Shown here: piece by piece, positions 1-7,545 of the stretch
Numbering within the stretch: position 1 is the first letter of the stretch
Layout of the letters: each line of letters starts with the position of its first letter
Assembly (NCBI RefSeq): GCF_001720465.1
Contig: NZ_CP017113.1
Span: 310,001 to 374,000 of the forward strand
Origin: Porphyrobacter sp. LM 6
GTDB lineage: Bacteria > Pseudomonadota > Alphaproteobacteria > Sphingomonadales > Sphingomonadaceae
DNA: 64,000 nt
Reading direction: 5' to 3'
Notes under the pieces: generated by a model
Database searches by the model: none
Told to the model about the DNA's origin: nothing
The model's input: the letters and a program-made list of their open reading frames with translations, nothing else
Made by a program: the position numbers and the translations under genes

Positions 1-161
1 TCGGCAAACACGGTCGGCAGATCGGGAAATGGCGTGCCCGCCATCGCATCGGCGCGGCGCACCCCTGCGGTGACGGCGAAGCCGTGGGCGAGCAGTTCTG
101 CCACCAGCGGCTGGCCCTGATCGGCGGGTGCGCCAAGGACGCAGACTTTGGTGATGCTCAC
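1..161 (-). CDS. NAD(P)-binding NmrA/SDR-like protein, N-terminal part
   Basis: The gene runs off the left edge; only its first 53 codons are here. The start is GTG at 161-159, chosen because a purine-rich site (caggag) lies nine bases upstream and no ATG is in range. The peptide opens with a beta strand and a short loop (KVCVLGAPADQGQPLV), typical of the first Rossmann strand of NmrA-like or atypical short-chain dehydrogenases that bind NAD(P)H, followed by a helix and a second strand ending in GVRRAD. It starts 16 bases after the SnoaL-like gene, so it is probably the last visible gene of the operon that begins with the SDR at 3616. The substrate cannot be guessed. Confidence 0.6.
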   Translation of the reverse strand, partial: MSITKVCVLGAPADQGQPLVAELLAHGFAVTAGVRRADAMAGTPFPDLPTVFA

Positions 162-177
162 GGAAAATGGCTCCTGT

Positions 178-600
178 TCAGGCGCGCGCCGCGACCTCCG
201 CCGCGTCGAAATAGTGGATGCGCAGCTCGCGCAGCAGTCCGTCCTCGAAGCATCCTGCCTCGCAGATGGTCTGGGTGAAGGGCGCAGAGCCGTCCTTGGG
301 GTGCATGGTGAGGCGGATCACCATGACCGCCCAGGTGTCGCCCCCGGTGCAATCGAGCATTTCGAGCTTGGTGTCGGCCCAGGTTCCGTACATCGCGGCC
401 GCACAGCGTTGCAGCGCATCCTTGCCCCGCCATTCGCCCGCGAAGGGGAGCGAGTTGGCCTCGTAGAGCACGAAATCGGGGTGGATCAGTGCCTCGACCG
501 CATCCCAGTCGCGGGTGCCAGCGGTGGCATAGACCCTCGCCAGCATTTCACGAGGGCTGAGTCCTTGTTGCCCTACCGCTTCGCTACTTGAGGAGGTCAT
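178..600 (-). CDS. SnoaL-like / NTF2-fold protein
   Basis: A 140-residue protein with the size and pattern of the SnoaL/NTF2 fold: an N-terminal helix pair (ARVYATAGTRDWDAVEALIHPDF) and a beta-rich remainder containing GEWRGKDAL and repeated strands up to RIHYFDAAE. Family members are small ketosteroid-isomerase-like enzymes or ligand-binding proteins; the reaction here is unknown. It lies 31 bases after the lipoyl gene, on the same strand. The first codons lie inside a 21-bp sequence that is duplicated just upstream, so the N-terminal dozen residues may be repeat-derived, and a start further inside, such as Met19, cannot be excluded. Confidence 0.75.
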   Translation of the reverse strand: MTSSSSEAVGQQGLSPREMLARVYATAGTRDWDAVEALIHPDFVLYEANSLPFAGEWRGKDALQRCAAAMYGTWADTKLEMLDCTGGDTWAVMVIRLTMHPKDGSAPFTQTICEAGCFEDGLLRELRIHYFDAAEVAARA

Positions 601-628
601 TGTCGCTCTACCGCTTCGCTACTTGAGG
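573..628. repeat. 21-bp direct repeat pair spanning a start codon
   Basis: The same 21 bases occur at 573-593 and 608-628, 35 bases apart. One copy is inside the first codons of the SnoaL-like gene, the other is in the gap to the lipoyl gene. It looks like a short tandem duplication. Confidence 0.8.
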
Positions 629-631
629 GCA

Positions 632-865
632 TTACTCCTCAATGGTCCCGATCAGATCGCCGACCTTGTAGACCGCGCCTTCCTCGCCCGTCGGGTGGAT
701 GATCCCGCTGGCCTGCGCCTCGATCTCGGTGGTGCTCTTGTCGGTTTCGACGGTGTAGATGATGTCGCCCTTCTCGACGCGCTCGCCATCGCCGAACATC
801 CATTCGACGAGGGTCATTTCAACCGCGCTCATGCCGAGCTTGGGGATACGGATTTCCGATGCCAT
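632..865 (-). CDS. Free-standing lipoyl (biotinyl/lipoyl) domain protein
   Basis: This 77-residue protein is a single lipoyl-attachment domain. The lysine to be modified is Lys43 in the hallmark ETDKST turn, with the flanking glycines (GDGERVEKGD and ASGIIHPTGEEGAVYKVGDLIGTIEE) of the beta-barrel fold. In 2-oxoacid dehydrogenase complexes this domain is normally fused to a subunit-binding domain and an acyltransferase core (E2). Neither is present here and none follows in the operon. The gene abuts E1 beta: the TAA of E1 beta (868-866) directly precedes its ATG. It probably carries acyl or reductive equivalents from the upstream E1; the acceptor is unknown. Confidence 0.88.
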   Translation of the reverse strand: MASEIRIPKLGMSAVEMTLVEWMFGDGERVEKGDIIYTVETDKSTTEIEAQASGIIHPTGEEGAVYKVGDLIGTIEE

Positions 866-1852
866 TTAGAGCTTGCCCATACTTGCTTTGATCTGTTCGA
901 TGATCTGGCCCTTGTTCGGGATCCACGCCTGTTCGAGGTGGCTGGCGAAGGGCACGGCGGAGAAGGTGCCGCCAACGCGGCGGACGGGGCCTTTCAGCGT
1001 ATCCCAGCACTTTTCCTGAATGTTGGCAGCGATTTCAGCGCCGGTGCCGAAGGGGCGCACGGCTTCGTGCAGGGTCAGCGCGCGGCCGGTCTTGCGGACC
1101 GATGCCAGCACGGTTGCCTCGTCATAGGGCGCGATGGTGCGCAGATCGACGACCTCCACCGAAATGCCCTCCTTGGCGAGGTCATCGGCAACGCTGAGCG
1201 CATCGAGCACGGTGCGGCCATAGGTGATGATCGAGATATCGGTGCCTTCGCGCGCGATCGCCGCCTTGCCGAGCGGCACGCGGTAACCCGGGCCCGGATC
1301 CTCCGCCTTGAGGCCGTAGCACAGGATGTTCTCGATGAAGATCACCGGGTCATTGGCGTCGATCGAGGCGCGCATCAGCCCGCGCGCATCGGCCGGATTG
1401 CTCGGCGTCACCACGTGGATACCCGCGACATGAGCGAACCACGCCTCCAGCATATCCGAGTGCTGCCCGCCGAAGCCGACGCCCACGCCGGTGGTGGTGC
1501 GGATCACCATCGGGCACGGGGTCTGCCCGCCCGACATGAAGCGCAGCTTGGCCGCGTGGTTGACGATCTGGTCCATGCACACGCCGACGAAGTTCATCAG
1601 CATGATCTCGGCAATCGGACGCTGGCCGGCGAGAGCGGCACCGACAGCGGCACCGATGATCGCGGTTTCGGAAATCGGCGTCGCGCGGATGCGGTGTTCG
1701 CCATATTTCTCGGTCAGGCCCGAGGTGACCTTGAACACCCCGCCGCCCTGCTTGGCGGATACGTCTTCGCCGAGGCAGAACACGCCCGGATCTTCGGCCA
1801 TCGCCTCGTCGATTGCGAGGTTCAGCGCCTGGGTCATGGTGATCTGGGCCAT
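866..1852 (-). CDS. 2-oxoacid (acetoin/pyruvate-type) dehydrogenase E1 component, beta subunit
   Basis: A 328-residue transketolase-type pyrimidine-binding subunit. It has the typical start (MTQALNLAIDEAMAEDPGVFCLGEDV), the TPISETAIIGAAVG segment with the Glu that activates the thiamine diphosphate aminopyrimidine, a central GGQHSDMLEAWFAHVAGIHV stretch, and the C-terminal transketolase domain (ISIITYG, EVVDLRTIAPYD). It forms an alpha2-beta2 E1 with the upstream gene and decarboxylates a 2-oxoacid or acetoin-like substrate. Its ATG overlaps the E1 alpha stop (ATGA), indicating translational coupling. The substrate cannot be set from sequence; AcoB- and PdhB-like enzymes both fit. Confidence 0.9.
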   Translation of the reverse strand: MAQITMTQALNLAIDEAMAEDPGVFCLGEDVSAKQGGGVFKVTSGLTEKYGEHRIRATPISETAIIGAAVGAALAGQRPIAEIMLMNFVGVCMDQIVNHAAKLRFMSGGQTPCPMVIRTTTGVGVGFGGQHSDMLEAWFAHVAGIHVVTPSNPADARGLMRASIDANDPVIFIENILCYGLKAEDPGPGYRVPLGKAAIAREGTDISIITYGRTVLDALSVADDLAKEGISVEVVDLRTIAPYDEATVLASVRKTGRALTLHEAVRPFGTGAEIAANIQEKCWDTLKGPVRRVGGTFSAVPFASHLEQAWIPNKGQIIEQIKASMGKL

Positions 1853-2820
1853 CAGGCGGTCTCCTCCAGCACGTCCTTGTAGATTTCGTCGGTATCCGGC
1901 AGCGGCGCGGCCAGCGCGTGTTCGACCGCCGCGTTGATCTGCGCGTCGATGTCGGCGACGATCGCGTCGAGTTCTTCCTCGGTGAACTGGTGCTCCAGCA
2001 TCACCTTGCGCAGCTTGGGCAGCGGGTCTTCCGCCTTCATTTCGGCGATGTGTTCGGGCGGCATGTAGCTGAAGTCCGAACCGAAGAAGTGGCCCATCAT
2101 ACGGTAGCACATGGCCTCAACCAGCGTCGGGCCTTCGCCGCGGCGGGCGCGGTCGACCGCTTCCTTCACCGCGGGATAGACCTGGTGGACGTCGTTTCCG
2201 TCAACCGTCACCCCCGGCATCCCGTAACCCGCCGCACGCGACGCGATATTCGGGCTGTCGGTGTGGTCGGCGTAAGCCGTGTGCTCGCCATAGCGGTTGT
2301 TCTGGCACAGGAAGACGACCGGCAGCTTGTAGAGCTGGGCCATGTTCATCGCTTCGTGGAAGCCGCCGATGTTGGCCGCGCCATCACCGAAGCTCACCAG
2401 CGTCACGCGGCCATCGCCATTGTTCTGGCTCGCCATCGCAAGGCCGTTGGCGATCGGCAGGCCAGAGCCCACCACACCGGTCGTCACCATGATGCCCGTC
2501 TCGGGATCGGTGATGTGCATGGTGCCGCCCTTGCCCTTGCAGGTGCCGGTCGCCTTGCCGAGGCATTCGCCCCACCACTTTTCCATCGGGATGCCCTTGG
2601 CGGTCTGTTCGCCCTGCCCGCGATAGGTGCAGACGACGTAATCGTCCTTCTCCAGCGCCGCCATCGCCGCCGCCGAGACCAGCTCCTGCCCGCGCACGCA
2701 GTAATACATCACCGCCACCTTGCCGCCCATCAGCAGCTCGCGGAACTTCTCGTCAGTGCGGTTCACCTTCATCGTGCGGGTATAGATGTCGAGCAGCTTG
2801 TCGCGGTCGATTTGCGCCAT
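1852..2820 (-). CDS. 2-oxoacid (acetoin/pyruvate-type) dehydrogenase E1 component, alpha subunit
   Basis: A 322-residue thiamine-diphosphate-binding alpha subunit. The ThDP/Mg motif is clear: GDG at 145-147, followed about 27 residues later by the NN pair at 174-175 (VVFLCQNN). The KGKGGTMH stretch near residue 95 and the YRMMGHFFGSD stretch near 240 match the E1 alpha phosphorylation-loop regions of AcoA/PdhA proteins. A Shine-Dalgarno-like aggaaggg precedes the ATG. It is coupled to E1 beta by an ATGA overlap and follows the SDR after 31 bases. No E2 acyltransferase or E3 gene is in the window. Confidence 0.92.
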   Translation of the reverse strand: MAQIDRDKLLDIYTRTMKVNRTDEKFRELLMGGKVAVMYYCVRGQELVSAAAMAALEKDDYVVCTYRGQGEQTAKGIPMEKWWGECLGKATGTCKGKGGTMHITDPETGIMVTTGVVGSGLPIANGLAMASQNNGDGRVTLVSFGDGAANIGGFHEAMNMAQLYKLPVVFLCQNNRYGEHTAYADHTDSPNIASRAAGYGMPGVTVDGNDVHQVYPAVKEAVDRARRGEGPTLVEAMCYRMMGHFFGSDFSYMPPEHIAEMKAEDPLPKLRKVMLEHQFTEEELDAIVADIDAQINAAVEHALAAPLPDTDEIYKDVLEETA

Positions 2821-2851
2821 GGAGAGTGGCCCTTCCTGTGTGGGGTAAAGC

Positions 2852-3616
2852 TTAGAACTGGACGCGCTGGGTGAACCCGCCGTCGACGACGATGTTCGCG
2901 CCGGTCATATAGGGCACCGCGGGGCTCGCCACGAAGACGATCGCCTTGGCCACTTCCACCGGCTCGCCGAAGCGGCCCATCGGCATCTTGGCGAGTGTCG
3001 CATCGAACAGCGGCCTCATGTGCTCCTCGATGATCTCCCAGTTGCCGCCCTTGTAGTAGATCGCGCCGGGCGACACGGTGTTCACGCGGATACCCTTGGC
3101 GGCATAGGCCTGGCTGAGCTGCGAGGCATAGGTGATCAGCGCCGCCTTGATCGCGTTGAAGGGGTTGGGCGCGATGAAGGTTTCGAGCGCGGCGGTCGAG
3201 GACAGCATCACGATCGATCCGGTGCCCGAGGCTTCAAGATAGGGCGTGAGCGTTTCGACCGCATAGGCCGCGCCCTTCAAATCCATGTCGAGGCAGGCCT
3301 GCCAGTCGCCCGCCCCGCCGGTGCCCGAGGCGCTGGCGGTGTGGACGAAGATGTCGCAGCCGCCGAGTTCCTTCACGGCCTTCTCGAGCCACGCCTGATA
3401 GGCTTCCGTGCCGCTCGCCATGTCGAACACTTCGGCAAAGACCTTGCCCGGCCCGGCCGCGTCGATTTCCGCGACGGCGGCGGCGATCTTGTCTTCCTTG
3501 CGGCTGAAGAAAGCGACGTCAGCGCCTTCGGCAGCGAACAGCTTCAGCGACTGCAGGCCAAGGCCATGCGCCCCGCCGTTCATGATGACCTTCTTGCCCT
3601 TGAGTCCCAGATCCAT
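2852..3616 (-). CDS. Short-chain dehydrogenase/reductase with Phe in place of the catalytic Tyr
   Basis: A 254-residue classical-length SDR. The cofactor loop is present (NGGAHGLG, residues 13-20), as are the HTASASG region (NAG-equivalent), the SS pair at 139-140, the IRVNTVSPG segment and the C-terminal GANIVVDGGFT. The YxxxK catalytic pair reads F153-N-A-I-K157, so the general-acid Tyr is replaced by Phe (codon 3160-3158 is TTC). The spacing from Ser140 to Phe153 is right for the active site, so this is substitution, not misalignment. A good ribosome site (ggagagg) precedes the ATG. First gene of the operon; it may be a binding protein or an enzyme with altered chemistry. Confidence 0.9.
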   Translation of the reverse strand: MDLGLKGKKVIMNGGAHGLGLQSLKLFAAEGADVAFFSRKEDKIAAAVAEIDAAGPGKVFAEVFDMASGTEAYQAWLEKAVKELGGCDIFVHTASASGTGGAGDWQACLDMDLKGAAYAVETLTPYLEASGTGSIVMLSSTAALETFIAPNPFNAIKAALITYASQLSQAYAAKGIRVNTVSPGAIYYKGGNWEIIEEHMRPLFDATLAKMPMGRFGEPVEVAKAIVFVASPAVPYMTGANIVVDGGFTQRVQF

Positions 3617-3855
3617 AGCGCCTCTCCCCGGCTAATTCGTGCAGACGCGAGGGGATAGCCCAGCGAGGGGGCGGGGCGTATCGTCAATTTTGTTGGGGTT
3701 GGGGGGGTCTTTGTGTTCCGCACGCCATCCGGCGCGCGAAATCCTCGCTCATGCGATCTGAAGGTCGGGTGATCCGCCCCCGGCGGTTCAGCTTCGCTTC
3801 CGCTGCGGGCGACCGGGCGGCTTCGAGCCTGGCACCAGAATGATGCGTCCTATGC
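3617..3855. other. Intergenic region upstream of the SDR operon with a repeat
   Basis: About 240 bases without a convincing gene. It should carry the promoter of the minus-strand operon, but no clear -35/-10 pair was found. At 3710-3752 there is a 43-base hairpin-containing repeat also found at 41944-41986. An open frame here of about 64 codons overlaps the histidine phosphatase gene and is repeat-derived. Confidence 0.6.
3710..3752 (+). repeat. Extragenic hairpin repeat with covarying arms, copy 1
   Basis: The 43 bases match 41944-41986 except within two 8-base arms around an ATCC loop. The differences at arm positions 5-7 are compensated in the other arm, so the hairpin is kept while its sequence changes. 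An AATCCTCGCTCAT tail follows the stem in both copies. Confidence 0.75.
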
Positions 3856-4431
3856 TCAACCGATGTAAACGGGCTCAATCTTGCCGCTGGAGAGCTTCCA
3901 GATAACGTCCTGAGGTACCGGCAGGCTCAATGCTTCTGTCTTGGAAAGCCCGCTATATGCACCCCTGATGACCCGGCTAAACAGCCCGTGAGACACGGCG
4001 ACCGTCACACCCCGCCGTTCTTCCAGCCAGCATTTTGCTCTCTGGAAAACGGCGTCATAGCTCTCCCCGTCAGGCGACTTGAAAAACCAATCGAACGGTG
4101 TGGAGCCATCGAGCAACCCGGGCCATTGGGCGTCGATGTCGAAGTGGGTCAAACCATCCCACGTTCCCAAAGACACTTCAGCGAGACGATCATCCCATTG
4201 AGCGGCAGGAAGATGCGCTAACCCTGCAACGATCGTTGCTGTCTGGCGTGTTCTGCCGAGGGGGCTAACAATGAATGCATCGAATTGAAGGCCCAACCCA
4301 GCGAGGCGTCTACCGATAGCCTCGGCTTGCTTAACGCCGGTTTCGGTAAGGGGAGAATCCAGCTTTCCCTGGAAGCGACCCTGAGCGTTCCATTCCGTTT
4401 CACCGTGGCGGATCAGATAGATATCATTCAT
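3856..4431 (-). CDS. Histidine phosphatase family protein (phosphoglycerate-mutase-like)
   Basis: A 191-residue branch-1 histidine phosphatase. The catalytic RHGE motif sits at about residues 7-10 (YLIRHGETEWNAQGRFQG), a typical LTETGVKQAEAIGRRL follows, the second Arg is in SPLGRTRQTA, the proton donor Glu in LAEVSLGTWDG, and the second catalytic His in AVSHGLFSRVIRG. Substrates in this family range from phosphosugars to cobalamin intermediates. I chose the ATG at 4431 over the ATG at 4437: tgagg lies six bases before 4431 but abuts 4437. It reads convergently away from the SDR operon, with no obvious partner. Confidence 0.88.
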   Translation of the reverse strand: MNDIYLIRHGETEWNAQGRFQGKLDSPLTETGVKQAEAIGRRLAGLGLQFDAFIVSPLGRTRQTATIVAGLAHLPAAQWDDRLAEVSLGTWDGLTHFDIDAQWPGLLDGSTPFDWFFKSPDGESYDAVFQRAKCWLEERRGVTVAVSHGLFSRVIRGAYSGLSKTEALSLPVPQDVIWKLSSGKIEPVYIG

Positions 4432-4541
4432 TGGCATCCTCAGTATGCCAATTGCGGGAGGGCGCGCAAACGTTCCGCAAGGTCGGCAATGGGACCGCTA
4501 GCTGAACCTCGGCTTTTTCCGAGGATGTTGCAAAGCAGCCG

Positions 4542-5816
4542 TTACGTCGAAGCTTCGCGCGCCACTTCGCGCCAGCCGATATCGCGGCGGCAGAAGCCTG
4601 TCGAGAAGTCGATCGCGTCGACGGCAGCATAGGCGCGGGCCTGTGCTTCGGTGGCATTTGCTCCGATGGCAGTGACGTTGAGCACCCGCCCGCCATTCGC
4701 CACCAGCGCGCCGTCCTTGAGCGCGGTTCCGGCGTGGAACACCTTGGCGCCGCCAGCTTCGGCATCGCCCAGATCAATCGCGCCGCCCTTCTCGGGTGTG
4801 CCGGGATAACCCTTGGCGGCCATCACCACGGTGAGCGCAGTCTGGTTGCGCAGTTCCACCTCGGTTCCGGCGAGCGTCCCTTTTGCGCAGGGGAGCATGA
4901 TGCTTACCAGATCGCTTTCCAACCGCATCATCAGCACCTGGCATTCGGGATCGCCGAAGCGGGCGTTGTATTCGATCAGCTTCGGCCCTTCGGCGGTCAG
5001 CATCAGACCCGCGAACAGCACGCCCGAATAGGGGGTCCCCTCCTCGCGCATCGTCCGCACGGTCGGTTCGATGATCTCGGCCATGACGCGGGCTTGCAAT
5101 TCGGGCGTCAGCACCGGGGCGGGGGAATAGGCGCCCATGCCGCCGGTGTTGGGGCCGGTGTCGCCATCGCCGACGCGCTTGTGGTCCTGCGCGGAGCCGA
5201 AGGGGACGATCGCGGTGCCATCGGTGAGCGCGAAGAAGCTCGCTTCCTCGCCCTGCATGAATTCCTCGATCACCACCTGCGCGCCCGCTGCCCCGAAGCC
5301 GCCACCGAACATATCGGCGAGCGCCTCCTCGGCATCGGCGAGCGTTTCGGCGATCACCACGCCCTTGCCTGCTGCCAGACCATCGGCCTTGAGCACGTAA
5401 GGAGCGCTGAAGCGGGCGAGGGCGGCGCGGGCCTCTTCCAGCGACGCGGTGCGCACGTAGCCGGCGGTCGGAATACCCGCGCGGGCGCACAGGTCCTTGG
5501 TGAAGCCCTTGGAGCCTTCCAGCTGCGCGGCGGCCTGCGAGGGGCCGAACACCGGCACGCCCGCCGCCCTGAGGCTGTCCGACAGGCCATCGACCAGCGG
5601 TGCCTCCGGGCCGACCACGACGAGGTCGATGGCCTTGTCGGCACAGAACGCGATTACCGCGCCGTGATCGGTCACGTCGAGCGCGACGATCTCGGCTTCC
5701 TCCGCGATGCCGGGATTTCCGGGGGCAGCGTAGAGGTGGGTGCAGGCGGGGGATTGCGCCAGCTTCCAGCTCAGCGCATGTTCGCGGCCTCCCGAACCCA
5801 GAAGCAGGATATTCAT
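4542..5816 (-). CDS. purD: Phosphoribosylamine-glycine ligase (GAR synthetase)
   Basis: 424 residues, normal length for PurD, which joins 5-phosphoribosylamine and glycine with ATP in the second step of purine synthesis. Visible signatures are the start [36 protein letters not shown], the ATP-grasp core ([41 protein letters not shown]), [22 protein letters not shown] and [12 protein letters not shown]. The start is the ATG at 5816-5814 with an upstream ggagg; its codon shares CATG with the xseA start on the other strand, so promoter and leader must lie inside xseA. purH, a later gene of the pathway, is at 27821. Confidence 0.96.
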   Translation of the reverse strand: MNILLLGSGGREHALSWKLAQSPACTHLYAAPGNPGIAEEAEIVALDVTDHGAVIAFCADKAIDLVVVGPEAPLVDGLSDSLRAAGVPVFGPSQAAAQLEGSKGFTKDLCARAGIPTAGYVRTASLEEARAALARFSAPYVLKADGLAAGKGVVIAETLADAEEALADMFGGGFGAAGAQVVIEEFMQGEEASFFALTDGTAIVPFGSAQDHKRVGDGDTGPNTGGMGAYSPAPVLTPELQARVMAEIIEPTVRTMREEGTPYSGVLFAGLMLTAEGPKLIEYNARFGDPECQVLMMRLESDLVSIMLPCAKGTLAGTEVELRNQTALTVVMAAKGYPGTPEKGGAIDLGDAEAGGAKVFHAGTALKDGALVANGGRVLNVTAIGANATEAQARAYAAVDAIDFSTGFCRRDIGWREVAREAST

Positions 5817-7293
5817 GGCGCCTCCGCCGACAAGTGATGACCCAAGTGGTCTTGACAATGCCGGGCTGGTAGCGCGCTCGCGCAGCGGGGACAACGCCGA
5901 GCCGCTTACGATCAGCGAGATATCCGCGCTGCTCAAGCGTACGGTCGAGGACCGCTTCGGTTTTGTGCGGCTGCGCGGCGAGCTTTCGGGAGTGAAGCGG
6001 GCGGCTTCGGGCCATTTCTACTGCGCGCTGAAGGATGAAGGCGCGGTGATCGACGGGGTGATGTGGAAGGGCAATGCCGCGCGCATGAACTTCCGCGCCG
6101 AAGACGGGCTGGAGGTGATCGCCACCGGCAAGCTCACCACCTATCCGGGCCGATCGAAGTACCAGATCGTGATCGACAGTCTGGAACTGGCGGGCGAGGG
6201 CGCGCTGCTGGCGCTGCTGGAGAAGACCCGCGCGCGGCTGGCCGCCGAGGGCCTGTTCGCGCCCGAGCGCAAGCGCCGCCTGCCGTTTCTGCCGCAAGTG
6301 ATCGGGGTGGTGACTTCGCCCACCGGCGCGGTGATCCGCGACATCCTCCACCGTCTGGCCGACCGCTTCCCCTCGCACGTCCTCGTCTGGCCGGTGCTGG
6401 TGCAGGGGCAGGGCGCCGCCGAGCAGGTGGCGGCAGCGGTGCGCGGCTTCTCCGCGCTCGCGCCCGGCGGCCCCATTCCGCGCCCCGATCTGGTAATCGT
6501 CGCGCGCGGAGGCGGCTCCATTGAAGACCTTTGGAGCTTCAACGAGGAAGTCGTGGTCCGCGCCATTGCCGAATGCTCGATCCCCGTGATCAGCGCGGTC
6601 GGGCACGAAACCGACACCACGCTTGCCGATTTCGCTGCCGACCGCCGCGCGCCGACGCCGACAGCGGCCGCCGAAATGGCCGTTCCGGTGCGCGCCGATC
6701 TCGCCTTCACCCTGTCAGACCTTGCCTCGCGCCAGCGGCGCGCTGTCTATCGCCCGGTCGAGCTGGGGCGCGAACGGCTTGCGGCACGCGCGCGGCTGCT
6801 TCCGCGTCCGGAAAACCTGCTGCAACCCCAGGCCCAGCGATTGGACGATCTCGGCGAACGTCTTCGCCGCGCCCTGGGCGACCGGTCAGGCCGCGGGCGC
6901 GAGCGGCTTGCCGGGGTGGCGGCGCGGCTTTCGCCCAGCCTCCTGACCCGCTCTGCCACCGAGGCGGGACGGCGACTCGAGCGTGCGCGGCTCAACCCTG
7001 CACTGATCGAACGCCCCCTGCGGCAGGGGGCCGACCGGCTCGCCGCGCTGAGCCGGGTGATGAGCCAGCTCCACCCCGAAAAGCCGCTGGAGCGCGGCTA
7101 TGCCATCGTCCGCGATGCCCAGGGCCGCGCGCTCACCACCCGCGCCGAAGCGGCGGGCGAGACGGCGCTCACGCTGCAATTCCGCGACGGGACGCTCGAT
7201 GCCGTGCCTGCGGACGGCACTCCGCCGCCGCCACGCCCTGCCCCCAAGCCGCGTCCTTCAAACCCGCCGCGCCAAGATGATTTGTTCGGTTAG
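5815..7293 (+). CDS. xseA: Exodeoxyribonuclease VII large subunit
   Basis: 492 residues. It has the N-terminal OB fold ([26 protein letters not shown] ... [20 protein letters not shown]), the catalytic domain with [22 protein letters not shown], the [30 protein letters not shown] core and [28 protein letters not shown], then an Arg-rich coiled-coil region and the conserved [14 protein letters not shown] end. With XseB it degrades single-stranded DNA to oligonucleotides. The ATG at 5815 is the only reasonable start: upstream in frame is purD sequence, and no other ATG or GTG precedes the first domain. A weak agcagga lies before it. DUF2093 follows. Confidence 0.96.
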   Translation: MAPPPTSDDPSGLDNAGLVARSRSGDNAEPLTISEISALLKRTVEDRFGFVRLRGELSGVKRAASGHFYCALKDEGAVIDGVMWKGNAARMNFRAEDGLEVIATGKLTTYPGRSKYQIVIDSLELAGEGALLALLEKTRARLAAEGLFAPERKRRLPFLPQVIGVVTSPTGAVIRDILHRLADRFPSHVLVWPVLVQGQGAAEQVAAAVRGFSALAPGGPIPRPDLVIVARGGGSIEDLWSFNEEVVVRAIAECSIPVISAVGHETDTTLADFAADRRAPTPTAAAEMAVPVRADLAFTLSDLASRQRRAVYRPVELGRERLAARARLLPRPENLLQPQAQRLDDLGERLRRALGDRSGRGRERLAGVAARLSPSLLTRSATEAGRRLERARLNPALIERPLRQGADRLAALSRVMSQLHPEKPLERGYAIVRDAQGRALTTRAEAAGETALTLQFRDGTLDAVPADGTPPPPRPAPKPRPSNPPRQDDLFG

Positions 7294-7323
7294 CCGCTCG
7301 GTGCTATCAGGAGGCCTATGTTG

Positions 7324-7527
7324 ATGTCTTCTTCCGACAAGGCCGCCAAGCTCTACTACGGCCCCTCCAGCTTCCGCGTCCTGCGCCCGGGCACCCACGT
7401 CTATTGCGCAGTCTCGGGCGAAGCGATTGCGCTCGCGGAACTGCACTACTGGAGCGCCGAGCGGCAGGAGGCCTATGCCTCGTGCGAGATCGCTACGCGG
7501 CGTTTGCTCAACCTCGATCCTGCCTGA
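7324..7527 (+). CDS. DUF2093 family protein
   Basis: A 67-residue protein with the conserved core of DUF2093: FRVLRPGTHVYCAVSGEAI, then LHYWSAERQEAYAS. The family is small, alphaproteobacterial and of unknown function, and often follows xseA, as here (about 30 bases after its stop). A perfect AGGAGG at 7309-7314 is nine bases from the ATG at 7324 and three from the ATG at 7318, so 7324 is preferred; the longer form adds Met-Leu. Probably cotranscribed with xseA. No signal peptide or membrane segment. Confidence 0.85.
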   Translation: MSSSDKAAKLYYGPSSFRVLRPGTHVYCAVSGEAIALAELHYWSAERQEAYASCEIATRRLLNLDPA

Positions 7528-7545
7528 CACCCGCGGGGAGGCGGC

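Noticed and set aside
3684..3878. 64-codon minus-strand frame before the histidine phosphatase
   Set aside because: It overlaps the 3' end of the phosphatase gene and the 3710-3752 repeat, and has no ribosome site or conserved look.
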